From the NCBI RefSeq assembly GCF_000003815.2, contig NC_049979.1, positions 19,337,686 through 19,401,685 on the forward strand: DNA of 64,000 bases, given 5' to 3'. The stretch's first letter is position 1; the number at the start of each line of letters is the position of its first letter. Below, in pieces: positions 24,484-34,818 of the stretch. This stretch comes from Branchiostoma floridae (lineage: Eukaryota; Chordata; Leptocardii; Amphioxiformes; Branchiostomatidae). Under the pieces are notes generated by a model, which searched no databases, was not told where the DNA came from, and saw only the letters and a program-made list of their open reading frames with translations. Position numbers and translations under genes: made by a program.

Positions 24484-25999
24484 CTTTTCGTTTGCCGGTT
24501 TCTCACGCATTTCAGCGGTGTTGTCTGTTTCAATCAACCGTACAATGACGTCAGTTCCGGTCAGTGTACCCACCTGTACCAGACGCACAACTTAAAGTCG
24601 AAGCTTTAGAAAAACAAATGAATGGGGTCTTATGTTACCGGTGCTGTTGAGGGAATGTGGAGATTGTACGGTTCATTGCACGACAATGTAGTTCTAGGTG
24701 TCTAGAATGACCCCGTGTGACACTGAAACTAGGTATTTTTCAAGGACACGTGTGTCGCCGCGAGTACATCCCCGTGAAATAGTTGGGACTTATCAAAGCC
24801 GACGCTTGCAGCTTACGTTATGTGCCGTGAGAATTGTTTTCTTTATAGATTACGTTCTGAACTGCCCCTTGTCGCAATATCTATTTAAAACAACAAGAGG
24901 CAAAGCAAGAGACAATAGTTATATCTGTACTGATAGCATACACAAATATAAAATTTAGCCGAAAACATGTTCTCTATTCAACAGCTAATGTTCAAGCAGA
25001 TGTTAACGCTTTATTACTGCTAAATTTCACTAACAGCCACTTTCCGCAGTGTCGACCGTCAGAAAACATTAAATCTTCTACCCACTATCTGCTTGCCCAC
25101 CATCTGCTTGGAGATAAGGAACGCCCCCAAATTATAAGCCAACCACTCAGAATTAGGTTGGCCTCGTTCAGTAAAGTGTGGATGACATATGAGTAGACGG
25201 CTGTCTAGTTTTGTTTGGAGTACCGGCTTACACAGCAAATACAAGTCTTGCGGAATGACCCTTGACCTATTTACTTTGCCTCATGAATATTCATGACGTA
25301 GGGCCTAACCACCTGCTGAACTTTGCAATACATGTACAGGTGGGGTTTCCCGCTGTGTCCTGATTCTGGTTCAAACTGGTCAACACCAGTTTTAGAAACT
25401 GTACGTACTTCTTGTGCCTAAGATATATAGTTTATAGATGTCACTCATGATGTAGATTGAGTATCTGAGTATTATCATGAAATAACAAGTGGTCCACGTG
25501 GAATGAACTGAGCAAAATCGTTCGAAAAAAAAGAACTGGATGACACAAAACTTGATTTTATTCCTTTTTTCTGATACATGACTCTGACTGCTTAGAGGGC
25601 TGGAACTGGCACAATATACAGACGTCACGTCACATTACGTAATGCCGGGTGAATCCCCGAAGTTGTGGGATTCCCCTTTCTCATGATCACGCGACGACCC
25701 CGTGATGGGTACATTTTACAACGTACGTCATAATTCATGTATTTGAATTAATGACATATCTCTACGGAGTTCACTTTTAGCCATTCAACATATGCATGTG
25801 TTTGACAACTTTTGCCATGCGTTTGACAATTTTCAATCATTTTGACGCAAATGTAGTCAAAACCATGCATACCGTAAACAATGGTGTCTTTTGTTTGGTT
25901 AGGTGATTCCCCGTAGTATGGTACTTTCCACACAGTCGGACCCTAGTACGCAGCAAAATCATTTGAGAACATCACACTGATAGAGTACACAGACCAAGC
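24484..25999. other. Divergent intergenic region (receptor / TNFR-1)
   Basis: No exon found. It separates the start codons of the minus-strand orphan receptor and the plus-strand TNFR-like gene 1, so it should contain both promoters. GACGTCACGTCA lies at 25621-25632 and a perfect kappa-B match at 25667-25676. Confidence 0.5.
25667..25676 (+). promoter_or_regulatory. Candidate NF-kappa-B site upstream of TNFR-like gene 1
   Basis: GGGATTCCCC matches the GGGRNNYYCC consensus perfectly, about 325 bases before the start codon at 26000. A few such matches are expected by chance in 64 kb, so the position is the main support. Confidence 0.45.
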
Positions 26000-28461
26000 A
26001 TGGCGCGTTCTCTCGGTATGAGTCATTTCCCGATTGTCCTCTGTTGTGTTTTCATCATCATTGGGGCCGTGAAGGGGACAAGCTCTTCAGAAGATAGAGC
26101 GGACAGAAAGTGCGACGTTGACAAATATTATGACGAGTTTACTAGGAATTGCGAGGCGTGCAGCCTGTTGTGCGAGGTGGCGCGGGACACCATGAAGGAA
26201 TGCGAGCAGAAGTGTGGAGGTAAGTAAAATCACGTCAAGGTATTTTGCAGCTCTCTGTTTGTGTTTCAGACCGTGAAATTCCTTGAGCCAAGTTGTTTTA
26301 AAATTGAATACGTAACGCTAGTTCACTTTTATCCGTGGGGTAACATATGTCCGTTGTATTTAAAAACAGCATATATAGGGATATCAACTCAACGGGATAA
26401 TAACCTTAAAGGTTTTGAATTGCAATATTTTCACAATGTTGCAGTTTGAAACCACAGTCTGCCGACTTGATATCCCTAAATACCCAGCCTTGTTAAAATC
26501 ACAAAGAATATATCTCGCGGATGAATACTGAAAACAGGCTTTGTAACTTGAGATTTGATTGAAGTATTGATTGTGGATACTCCCTTATTCTAAGATTTGC
26601 AATCAGAAAATCTAAGTGAATGTTAAACAAACAACCATCTGTATGGTTTTCACGGCCACTTCTTTTATGGTATTTTATTTTACTGCTGGAATTTCCCTCA
26701 CGTCATTTTGGGGCTTTCCCTTGCTGTTGAAAATTGTGACTTTGACTCCTAGCCAACTCAAATAATAGTAGGCTCTGCTTGGACATGTCTTAAACACTGA
26801 AAGCCACATAACAGATATAGGCAATATAAATATTTATTGTTTTATTGTTGCATTGCAATGGGCATTATATCAGTATAACTGTATGCAATATATTAGTATC
26901 GGGGTTAATCTAAAAGCATATTTTGCCGCCTTTTTGTTTGTGCCTGACAGACTACCTGGCCATGGTGCAGCAGCAGACGACAACACCTGTGTACAGGCCA
27001 CGTCACGGTCATCACGGAGGTCAAGGTCACGGCACAGGAGAAGCAGTCCGGGTCGACAACGGTACGTGCGTTATTGACTTCGCACAGGTGGGGAGGGGGT
27101 ATACTTCAACTCTCATAGTTCCACCGGGGACACCAAAATGTAGCCTGGAATCCAGCCGTGTTGCGCTTTAGTCGCTCCCCAGAGTTGCGTGTTGGCAAGA
27201 AGCAGAGCGACCAAAGCACAACACAGCTGGATTCCAGGCTAACCAAAATGGTCACCTGGGTAAAATACGGTGACTTTAAAGTTCACAGTAGTGCAGCATC
27301 TATGTGTGCACATTTCAGAAGACCCTATAAGTATAACACGATATGTAGGATGGGAAATGAAACTATCATTGATATTTGACGTTACTTTTATTCTGGACCT
27401 TGTGACAATCTTTTGTCGTTTCATCCACACAGTTCAAATTGCAACCCAACTGAGTGCCATCAACGATAGCTTGCGGGCTATATTCTACGTCATCTTAGCC
27501 CTGACTGTCGTAGCCACGGGTACGGTGATCGGCGGAAGTTTCTACCTGTTAAAAGTAAAAAGGAAGCGATTGGACGAGGAGAGTTACTGCAGCCCTCCCA
27601 CACACCAATCCTCCATCGCGGTGCAAGTGGAGCCGCCTGCGCAAGAAAATGTACGAGACCATCCAGAAGGAGGTAAGTTGCTTGTCACTTGTTACAAGGA
27701 CACGTGCTTTATACCCAATGCATTGTTACACGAACGTAGCCTTCAAAATCCTTGTTACCACTCCGTCAGCCTACCGTGATTTGATGCTGTACTGTAGCCA
27801 TGTATATGTAATATTCAACGTTTTACAGAAATGAAAAACCGCTAAAAGATCGTACGTCTGGAGAGATTGAAGCAACTACGGTGATAATAATTGTAAATAT
27901 AATACTAGTTTATGCAAGTATGGGTCGTATTTACTATCTTCGTTTCTAGCCCCATGATTGTATTGTATTAATATTATAGCATTATAGCCTCCTTCGGAAG
28001 CGGCTGGGCTTATTTTTGGGAGCGCTGATTTGCGATTTTCAACATTTGCGCAGGTTCAGAGCAGAGTTATACCGCTCCCTTCCACGACATTGAGAACCTG
28101 AGCAAATGTTGAGGGAGGCTAGTAAAACATACGCCTGTCAGTAATCCAGTGTGAATGTAAAAGCTACATTCTTACATCGCACAATAGAATTAGAACACGA
28201 GAACTGACATCAACTCTCATAATGCCATAATACCACTAGATGAAAAAATATTGTTACAGAGGCTTTCTCAAGATTGTAATGAACACCTAAATATCTGTGC
28301 CTGAACTCACAGGTGAAGAAGCGGCGGAGACCAACCCCTCCCTCCCCGTACAGAACGCCAGCCGCTGCCCCTCCCACAGCCGCCTGAATGTGGAGGACGC
28401 CCTGAGGAACCAGCAAGCTCACGACGCAGGGCGCAGGAGTTCCTCAGAGTCTGATGTCTAA
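26000..28461 (+). CDS. TNF receptor-like protein 1, single BCMA/TACI-type CRD
   Basis: Four exons (26000-26219, 26951-27061, 27433-27672, 28313-28461), all introns phase 1, 239 aa. The context is agcATGG. Residues 1-26 are a signal peptide. Six cysteines (38, 51, 54, 58, 68, 72) have spacing 12-2-3-9-3, with YYD after the first Cys. Human BCMA and TACI use nearly the same spacing, so this is a BAFF/APRIL-receptor-style single CRD. A His/Thr-rich stalk follows, then a transmembrane helix at about 126-150 with a basic stop-transfer KVKRKR. The tail carries PAQE (179-182), a TRAF2/3-type (P/S/A/T)x(Q/E)E motif, and ends in QQAHDAGRRS plus acidic residues. No death domain is present. Expected role: cell-surface receptor for a TNF-family ligand signalling through TRAFs. 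A poly(A) signal is at 28910. It is a tandem paralogue of the gene at 30109. Confidence 0.87.
27141..27241 (-). repeat. 37-bp-stem foldback in TNFR-1 intron 2
   Basis: Arms 27141-27177 and 27205-27241 are inverted copies (ends TAGCCTGGAATCCAGC / GCTGGATTCCAGGCTA) with three differences. In a minus-strand RNA all three become G-U wobble pairs, giving an unbroken 37-bp stem with a 27-nt loop. In a plus-strand RNA they would be A-C mismatches. It may be a foldback MITE or a small-RNA precursor. Confidence 0.8.
27985..28121. repeat. Second TAGCCT-ended foldback in TNFR-1 intron 3
   Basis: A 137-bp element starting TAGCCTCC and ending GGAGGCTA, with inner inverted segments (CAACATTTGCGCAGGTTC versus GAACCTGAGCAAATGTTG). 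It shares the TAGCCT/AGGCTA termini with the foldback at 27141. Confidence 0.65.
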
Positions 28462-28909
28462 GGAGGAAAAGGAGAATATTGGTTTTGTTGTGCATGGAAG
28501 GGGAGATGCGATTTGGTTTCGCTGTTCTGTAAAACTTACTATAGCGTTATATTCGTGGTCTTGTGTTTATTTTGATAGTACATAATATAGACCTTTTATG
28601 AATACGTAATATTATGTACGAAGAGTCTTGTGTATTCTTAAGTTGTAAAATGTATGAATTATGGTAGAAATGTACATTCTTATAGACTGGACTACGTCTA
28701 TATAACTGACAATGTATAAATTTTCCTGTAACCAGAAAAGGATATACGGATAGATCTTAATTTTCGTCATAGTAAATACAATATCAAGCGCAGGCGTAAC
28801 ACTCTGTATTCTTGAATGGAAAACGTTTGTGAAATTAATGTATTATTGTGAGATGAAATGTTGTGTTTCTAGCAGAATTTGGAGTTGTGACAAAGTGCAT
28901 ACTTGTGTA

Positions 28910-28915
28910 AATAAA
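28910..28915 (+). promoter_or_regulatory. Poly(A) signal of TNFR-like gene 1
   Basis: AATAAA about 450 bases after the TAA at 28459-28461, in the sense strand. It gives a plausible 3' UTR length. Confidence 0.6.
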
Positions 28916-29699
28916 AGCTAGTAACATGTAGCATACAAAAGTGTGTTCCTGTTGTAAATACTTGAAAGCCAGGAAGGTATTTCACTAGAAGTCGCTAGAA
29001 TATCTTCTATATAAGAACGACAAAGTCATGTACGTGTATATAAATCTAGGAAAATCTGCAGTCTATTGCAGCAATATCTTTTTGATTCATAAAGGATTGA
29101 CCACTCTACTAATTAAAGGTAAAAAGGGGGTGTAAATATTAAAAAAAAAACGAACCACAAAACAGCAGCAAACTTCTAATGTGCGCTATAGCACAATGGC
29201 TCACACATTCTATCCCTATAGCAAAGGAAATCGCAATCCATCCTTAATAATAACAATAACAATAATAACAATAATAATAATAATAATAATAACAATAATA
29301 ATAATAATTAGCATGAGATCAGCATAAATGCACGGATTCCAAAATCATTTGACTTCACTTGAAACTGAAGTATATTGATGATGTGTCACACAGGGAAGTC
29401 ACAGTACAAGAATACCAGTAAGTTTAACTTGTTTAGGCCACACCAAGCAAATCTTATGGATGACATCAGCGCGCGCATTAATTTTCGCCTGATTTCAGAA
29501 AAAAAAACAAGTTTTTTCTTCTGCAGGGATAGTCAACATGACGATAAAGTACCAAAATGAGCAAATATATTGTGTTGTAGCCTAATAATTGTACTTGTAG
29601 AAGTGACACTTGCGAGGTACCCAGGATTGTAGTTGTAGAAATAAAACTTATTGGATAGTTGTACAAGTGACACCAATATGGAAGCTATGAGGGTGGTTA

Positions 29700-29960
29700 C
29701 CAACTTTGTCGGTGATGCCAGTCTACCACACTAGTGTCACTTTTACCACACCAGTACATGTCTTAAATACAGGAATAAATGCCTTGTAGGCTCTGATACC
29801 ATGTTTTGTCCATTTAATTCTTTTTACAACAGTCATCACAACTTTATGATGCCTAGTTTTGAAAATGTAACCATCTTGTTTTTTTCACCTATCTTGTCTT
29901 TTTTCGCCCTATCGCACTATTTTCGCAGTCTGCAGAGGATGTCATCCATAAAATTTACTT
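29700..29960 (+). repeat. Dispersed repeat, copy 1
   Basis: Aligns by eye over about 255 bases with 47868-48125; shared blocks include GCCAGTCTACCACACTAGTG and GTCTGCAGAGGATGTCATCC. It has no coding potential and the family is unknown. Confidence 0.75.
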
Positions 29961-30003
29961 GCTGTGGCCTTACGTGCGTGCACGCCTTAGTAACGTGATG
30001 TTA

Positions 30004-30013
30004 GGGGATTCCC
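30004..30013 (+). promoter_or_regulatory. Candidate NF-kappa-B site upstream of TNFR-like gene 2
   Basis: GGGGATTCCC, a perfect GGGRNNYYCC match, 96 bases before the start codon at 30109. A second perfect match, GGGAAGTCCC, is at 30969-30978 inside intron 1 of the same gene. Confidence 0.5.
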
Positions 30014-30108
30014 ATTCGCTTTCTGTGTTTTCCCATAACACATCACCAAATAGAAGCAAGTGGCGCAGTTCAGAAAAACACACCCAGATCGCACACGCAC
30101 ACGACAAG

Positions 30109-32274
30109 ATGACTCATCGTACGAGAATGTCGTCCAAACTACTGGTCATTTTGCTGATAACGTCCTTTGGAAGTCCTATCGCTGGTAAGGATGGCGGGCA
30201 GTGCGACGTGGACCGCTATTATGACCAGTTCACTCGAAATTGCGAGCCATGTCGGCTGCTCTGCGAAGAGGCAAGGGGCACGATGGACGAATGTCGTGAG
30301 AAGTGTCCAGGTATCTATTTTCTTTCTTTTTTCATGTTGCAACAGTATCATAAATGTTGCATTCAAAATAGATTTAATACCTATGGATGTGAGAGTATGC
30401 AGGGTGATCTGTATGTCATCTAATATCCAAAACTGGATGCAAGTACTGGAAAACAGAATCATGTACTACACAATCATTTGCAGACTATGTTGTTGATGGT
30501 ATGCCGCCAGAAAATGCTACCTTGGGCTTGGATTTATTTGCACCGGGTTAACTTTCTGAACGAGACTGTGTATGTTGTAATGGCCTTGATGCTCAGTATT
30601 TGTGCAAAGATGCAAGTCTCTAGAGGCCCAATTGTTTACACCTGCCACCGATAGTCTGTCATCAATATGCAAAGTATCAAGCATACATATACATCATTCA
30701 ATGTTGCCATTTCCAGACGTATTTTGATTCGAAGCAGAAGGCAATATTTGCAAGAAACTATAGGAAAAATGATAACACCATATCACAAAATTGCTTACAT
30801 CTTTACACTGTAAAAACACATTTTTGTGTGAAAAGTAGGCCACATATATCTGAATTCCCCCGGGACTTTACTCACAGCACGATGGTAGTAGATATCCATA
30901 CAAGGGGACTTTTTATTACATGTGCTTTGAGCACTGCACAAACAGAAAATGTATCGTCATACATACAAGGGAAGTCCCCCTAGAACTACTGAGAACTAGA
31001 CGTTAACAAACAGATCCAGAGACAAGGAGACTTTTCAAGGACGGAGAGAACATTAGACCATTTGCTTGAAGATTTCTTTGTTCGGTCATGCTGATTTTGT
31101 TTTACATTATCTTCAATTTGCAGTAATGTGCGTCATATCCATTCATTTTGAGAAGCATACAATTGACACAGAAATATTTTACTGCTGTTATAGACTTTTT
31201 GGCAGAGCAACTCGCAAAGCAGACTGAACAGACGACCACAGCGACACACCGACACCGCCATCTTGGGACAAACCACAACGGTGAAGCATTTCGGGAAGGT
31301 ACACCTCTAAACTTTTAAATCAGTGTCTTATGTTCCAAATTCTGTCATACAGACATACTGACCGCTTTTCGCCAATGAAATGTTCTTGACGACTGGAATA
31401 GCAGCAAACCAACTGTAGAAATCTTCGCTCATATGGCATCGAAACGTAAAACTACATAATGTTCAATTGTCATACATTTTCACAAAACTATCTCAATAAC
31501 CCAATCATCCAGAAATAAAAGTGATTGAATATGCGGAGTGACAATCATTTCAACAGAATAAGATGTAAATTATTATCGATCTCCATTTCAGACGGCAGAA
31601 TCATCATCTCACACCACGAGGTGATGATGGGATACCTGATCATGGCGGCTCTGCTCCTTGTCCTGGTGGCCGCCATTGTTGTCATGGCGTTCGCGCTGTG
31701 TCGTCTGAATGGACGGCCGCAAACCATCGAGACGGACATCGAGAAAGCGATGATCTCTCTCGCCCCATCTCTGCAAGACGGCAAGCTAAAACGCCATACT
31801 CCAGATGGAGGTAGAGATGTTTAATAGTAAACTAAGATAGTTTATCATCATAATAGGTGATATTAAAGTGTTAACATCAAATATGATGACGGTGGATATA
31901 CTTATTCATTGAAATGATTCATCCCACTTTGTTATATTGTATATACTGTGGTTCGATGGGCAAACTGGAAGAGTTGCTACGTTCCTAGCTGCAAGCCGGT
32001 ATCTTTTCATTGAATTGTTGCAATGCATGCAAGTAATAAAATATTATTAGCTATGAGTTACATAAACTTTCTACTTAGACAAAAAGTCAAATGCAAATAA
32101 ATCTTCATTAATCTGCAAAAATCTACAGATGACGACAACCAGACCACTCCCAGCACCCCCATGCAGACCCTTGCCCGTCATCACTCCCGTGATGCCTTGT
32201 GCGCGGACACCGCTCTGCGCCAACAGCAGGCACATGACGAGGGGCGCCGAAGTCCTGAGGAACAGTTTGCCTGA
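30109..32274 (+). CDS. TNF receptor-like protein 2, single BCMA/TACI-type CRD
   Basis: Tandem paralogue of TNFR-like gene 1 with the same four-exon, all-phase-1 structure: 30109-30310, 31194-31298, 31592-31810, 32129-32274, giving 223 aa. It has a signal peptide (LLVILLITSFGSPIAG) and a six-cysteine CRD (32, 45, 48, 52, 62, 66) with the same 12-2-3-9-3 spacing and the shared string CDVDRYYDQFTRNCEPC. A Thr/His-rich stalk follows, then a transmembrane helix at about 115-139 (LIMAALLLVLVAAIVVMAFAL). The tail ends QQAHDEGRRSPEEQFA; SPEE (217-220) fits the TRAF-binding consensus and QQAHD-x-GRRS is conserved with gene 1. The CRD and tail end are well conserved between paralogues, while the stalk and membrane helix have drifted. 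No death domain is present. It is probably a TRAF-coupled receptor for a TNF-family ligand. Confidence 0.87.
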
Positions 32275-32330
32275 AGCACCTCTTAACGGGCTTCACATTA
32301 GGACCATCTCGATCTTGACAAGCAGTCCAT

Positions 32331-32336
32331 ATTAAA
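32331..32336 (+). promoter_or_regulatory. Variant poly(A) signal of TNFR-like gene 2
   Basis: ATTAAA, the common variant hexamer, 57 bases after the stop codon of the gene at 30109. Confidence 0.45.
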
Positions 32337-32339
32337 GTT

Positions 32340-34818
32340 TAGATATAAATTCTGAAAATATTTACAGAGAGCTGATGTTATTTACAATCACCTATATGCT
32401 ATTTTTGGTGAGTGTCAGTTCGGTATCGTTCCTACCAGTCTTGTCGCATTTTACCGTAATGGTTATAGATTACATGTATACATGGCAAAGATGTCATATT
32501 TTGATAAAGTCCGACCCCTTTTGTAATAGCGTTTGAAAGAAGAAGGATTACAGCACGTTACGTGGTTCCCTCTGTTGTGTGTTTTGCGATATATGATGTA
32601 TTTTCCAAATGTTTAGAATGAGAATCTTGAGGCGGGTATTTCGAAGACATGCGGTGTATAGCCTTTTAGCCTTTTCGCTAGGCGTCGCTGTGACTTAAGT
32701 GTGATTCCCTCAGCTCATAAAGAGTGTCAAGTTGAACTCCTTTCTCTGGCCATCTTTGTGAATTATCTATAATCTATTCATAAAGTATCACGGAATTGTA
32801 GGTAAAACGTGAAGCAAGCGACGCATAGCCACGATAAACGCGTCACCCGGCGCATGTGTGGTGCGGATATACCTGTAATGTTGCTGTAGTGAATTAACTT
32901 GCCGCCCGACTCCAGTGGGCGTATTTGCTTGCATTCCCAGCATGCACAGGGACCCGGACCATGGTCCATTGGATAGGATTCCGCTTGCTACGATGTTCAT
33001 CCAGGAACTTGGGGTCTTTTAGCAGAAGTCACAAACTTTGGCCGACCGAACACAAGTCGTTCGGCAGTCAACGGCTGGCTTGGGCACTTTTAGCCCAGGC
33101 ACCCACCTAGCTAGATATGTTGATTCGCGTTTTGGTCGCGCCCATTGGCTCACGTTTGGCGTCTAGTTCGCGGTATTGCCACTTACAGCTTTTGCATTTT
33201 AAGACAAATTCTCCGTTCCAGGTGGCGCATTGGCGTTCCTTGGCGCCAATTGCCGGCGCATTGGCGCGATACGTGATCGCGAAGTCAATCGCCAACAGGC
33301 GCCAACGTACCATGCAGACCAGTGAGATACCCCATTTGATAAGACTGTTATCTAGGATTGGTTTCGCATGGCATTACGGATCAGCTGTCTCGGTCAAAAG
33401 ACCTTACAAGAGCAACCGGTGCGTGAGGTCAGAAATGGCCAACTGAAGCTATTTGGAATGGCTTGTAATGTAATACCCACAAGCTATTGCTCGTATCAAA
33501 CGTCGAACATTTGCAGCTAATGTCAGTTTGCTATAATAGTATTCTACTTTCGCAAACAATAGAAGGCAGCACAATTCACTCAATCTCTCGTACAAAATAA
33601 ACATCAGAAAGCTGTCCTGCGAGAGTACAGTAGACTACGATGTATAGTACGACAGTTTAAAAGAAACAAGTGTAAAGCGTCCATACGTTAGGTGAGGTAG
33701 GGATTTCAAATCGCTCTTCACTCTGCTTTTCGACAAAATGTATACTGTCTATTTCTAGTCAACATCAATTTAGTTCTGCGTGATTCCGCATTGCTGGTTA
33801 GAATTGCTGATGCAAACAAAAGATATAATAACACACATTACATTACAATTATTTGACACTTTATTCTGAATTTGATGTTATTACACGTTATTACAGTGTG
33901 AGCATCAGTTATAAGATGATGCATTAAATGTTCGATGAAAATTATATTCAATCAATCAGCTACCTAACCGTTTAACAAGTATATAGAATCTAGAAACACT
34001 CATGGTGACAACCTTTAACATTATGCAGTACGCTGACTAACATTCGCACATATGCAGAGGCTACTTTAGGTAGGATCGAGGGGTGAATAATTACAAGAAA
34101 CACTTCACGTCAGCATTTCTAAAAATCCTTTAGAAGAGAAATATGACGTTGAAACTTTTAACTGCTGACTGACCTTAACAATACATTAAATTTTATCCTC
34201 ATCCTGACTAATATAGAAACATTTCTTCTGGTCAACATTAAGCTGCCAAATACGCATCAAATATGACTATGAGAGACAGCAATCAACTCATATGTTTCAA
34301 ATTGAAATGAAAGTGTTTAGCAATTGCATGTACTTTATTGTATTACATGTGTATATAAACTTCAAAGCTATTGACTGTAAGATACTAAATAGCTCACGTA
34401 TTTATTTAATCTTAATCTAAAGAAAAGTTATTTGGAGATTGCCGTAATAAACAAAAATATCCTTAGTTAAGTCAATTTTGCACTATTGTTTCTTTATGGT
34501 ACATGTGTATCATAAGTCAGTCACATAATGTAATTCGGTAAAGAGTATCTATTTTCTCAAGAGAAATAAAGTGTGTCACTGGAGGAGAGTCACCCTTCAG
34601 TTTTACATGTAGGCTTCATGATATCTAACAGTAACTAGGGTAAGTGGCACATTAACATCAATTTGACTACCTGACTAATATTAATGTAAATACAATATAC
34701 GACTGATTGTTAAGTCATGTTGATAGTCAAATCAATTGATTAGTTAGCTTGTTTTTCTAGAGGAAGTAACAGTGGCAAATATTATTAGCATTGGGTTTTT
34801 GGGATGCATATTTTGGCT
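32340..34818. other. Intergenic region, no gene seen
   Basis: AT-rich spacer between TNFR-like gene 2 (+) and the 3' end of the MIEAP-like gene (-). Within 33225-33312 TTGGCG/CGCCAA occurs repeatedly, including the palindrome TTGGCGCCAA. GCGCCTGTTGGCGA there (minus strand) recurs near 59760, suggesting a dispersed repeat. No exon with splice sites was recognised. Confidence 0.5.

Larger units (their letters stand above)
28462..30108. other. TNFR-1 3' UTR and spacer to TNFR-2, with repeats
   Basis: Holds the 3' UTR of gene 1, an (AAT)n/(AAC)n microsatellite at 29246-29309, a dispersed repeat at about 29700-29960 also found at 47868-48125, and the proximal promoter of gene 2. No further exon was seen. 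Confidence 0.55.
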
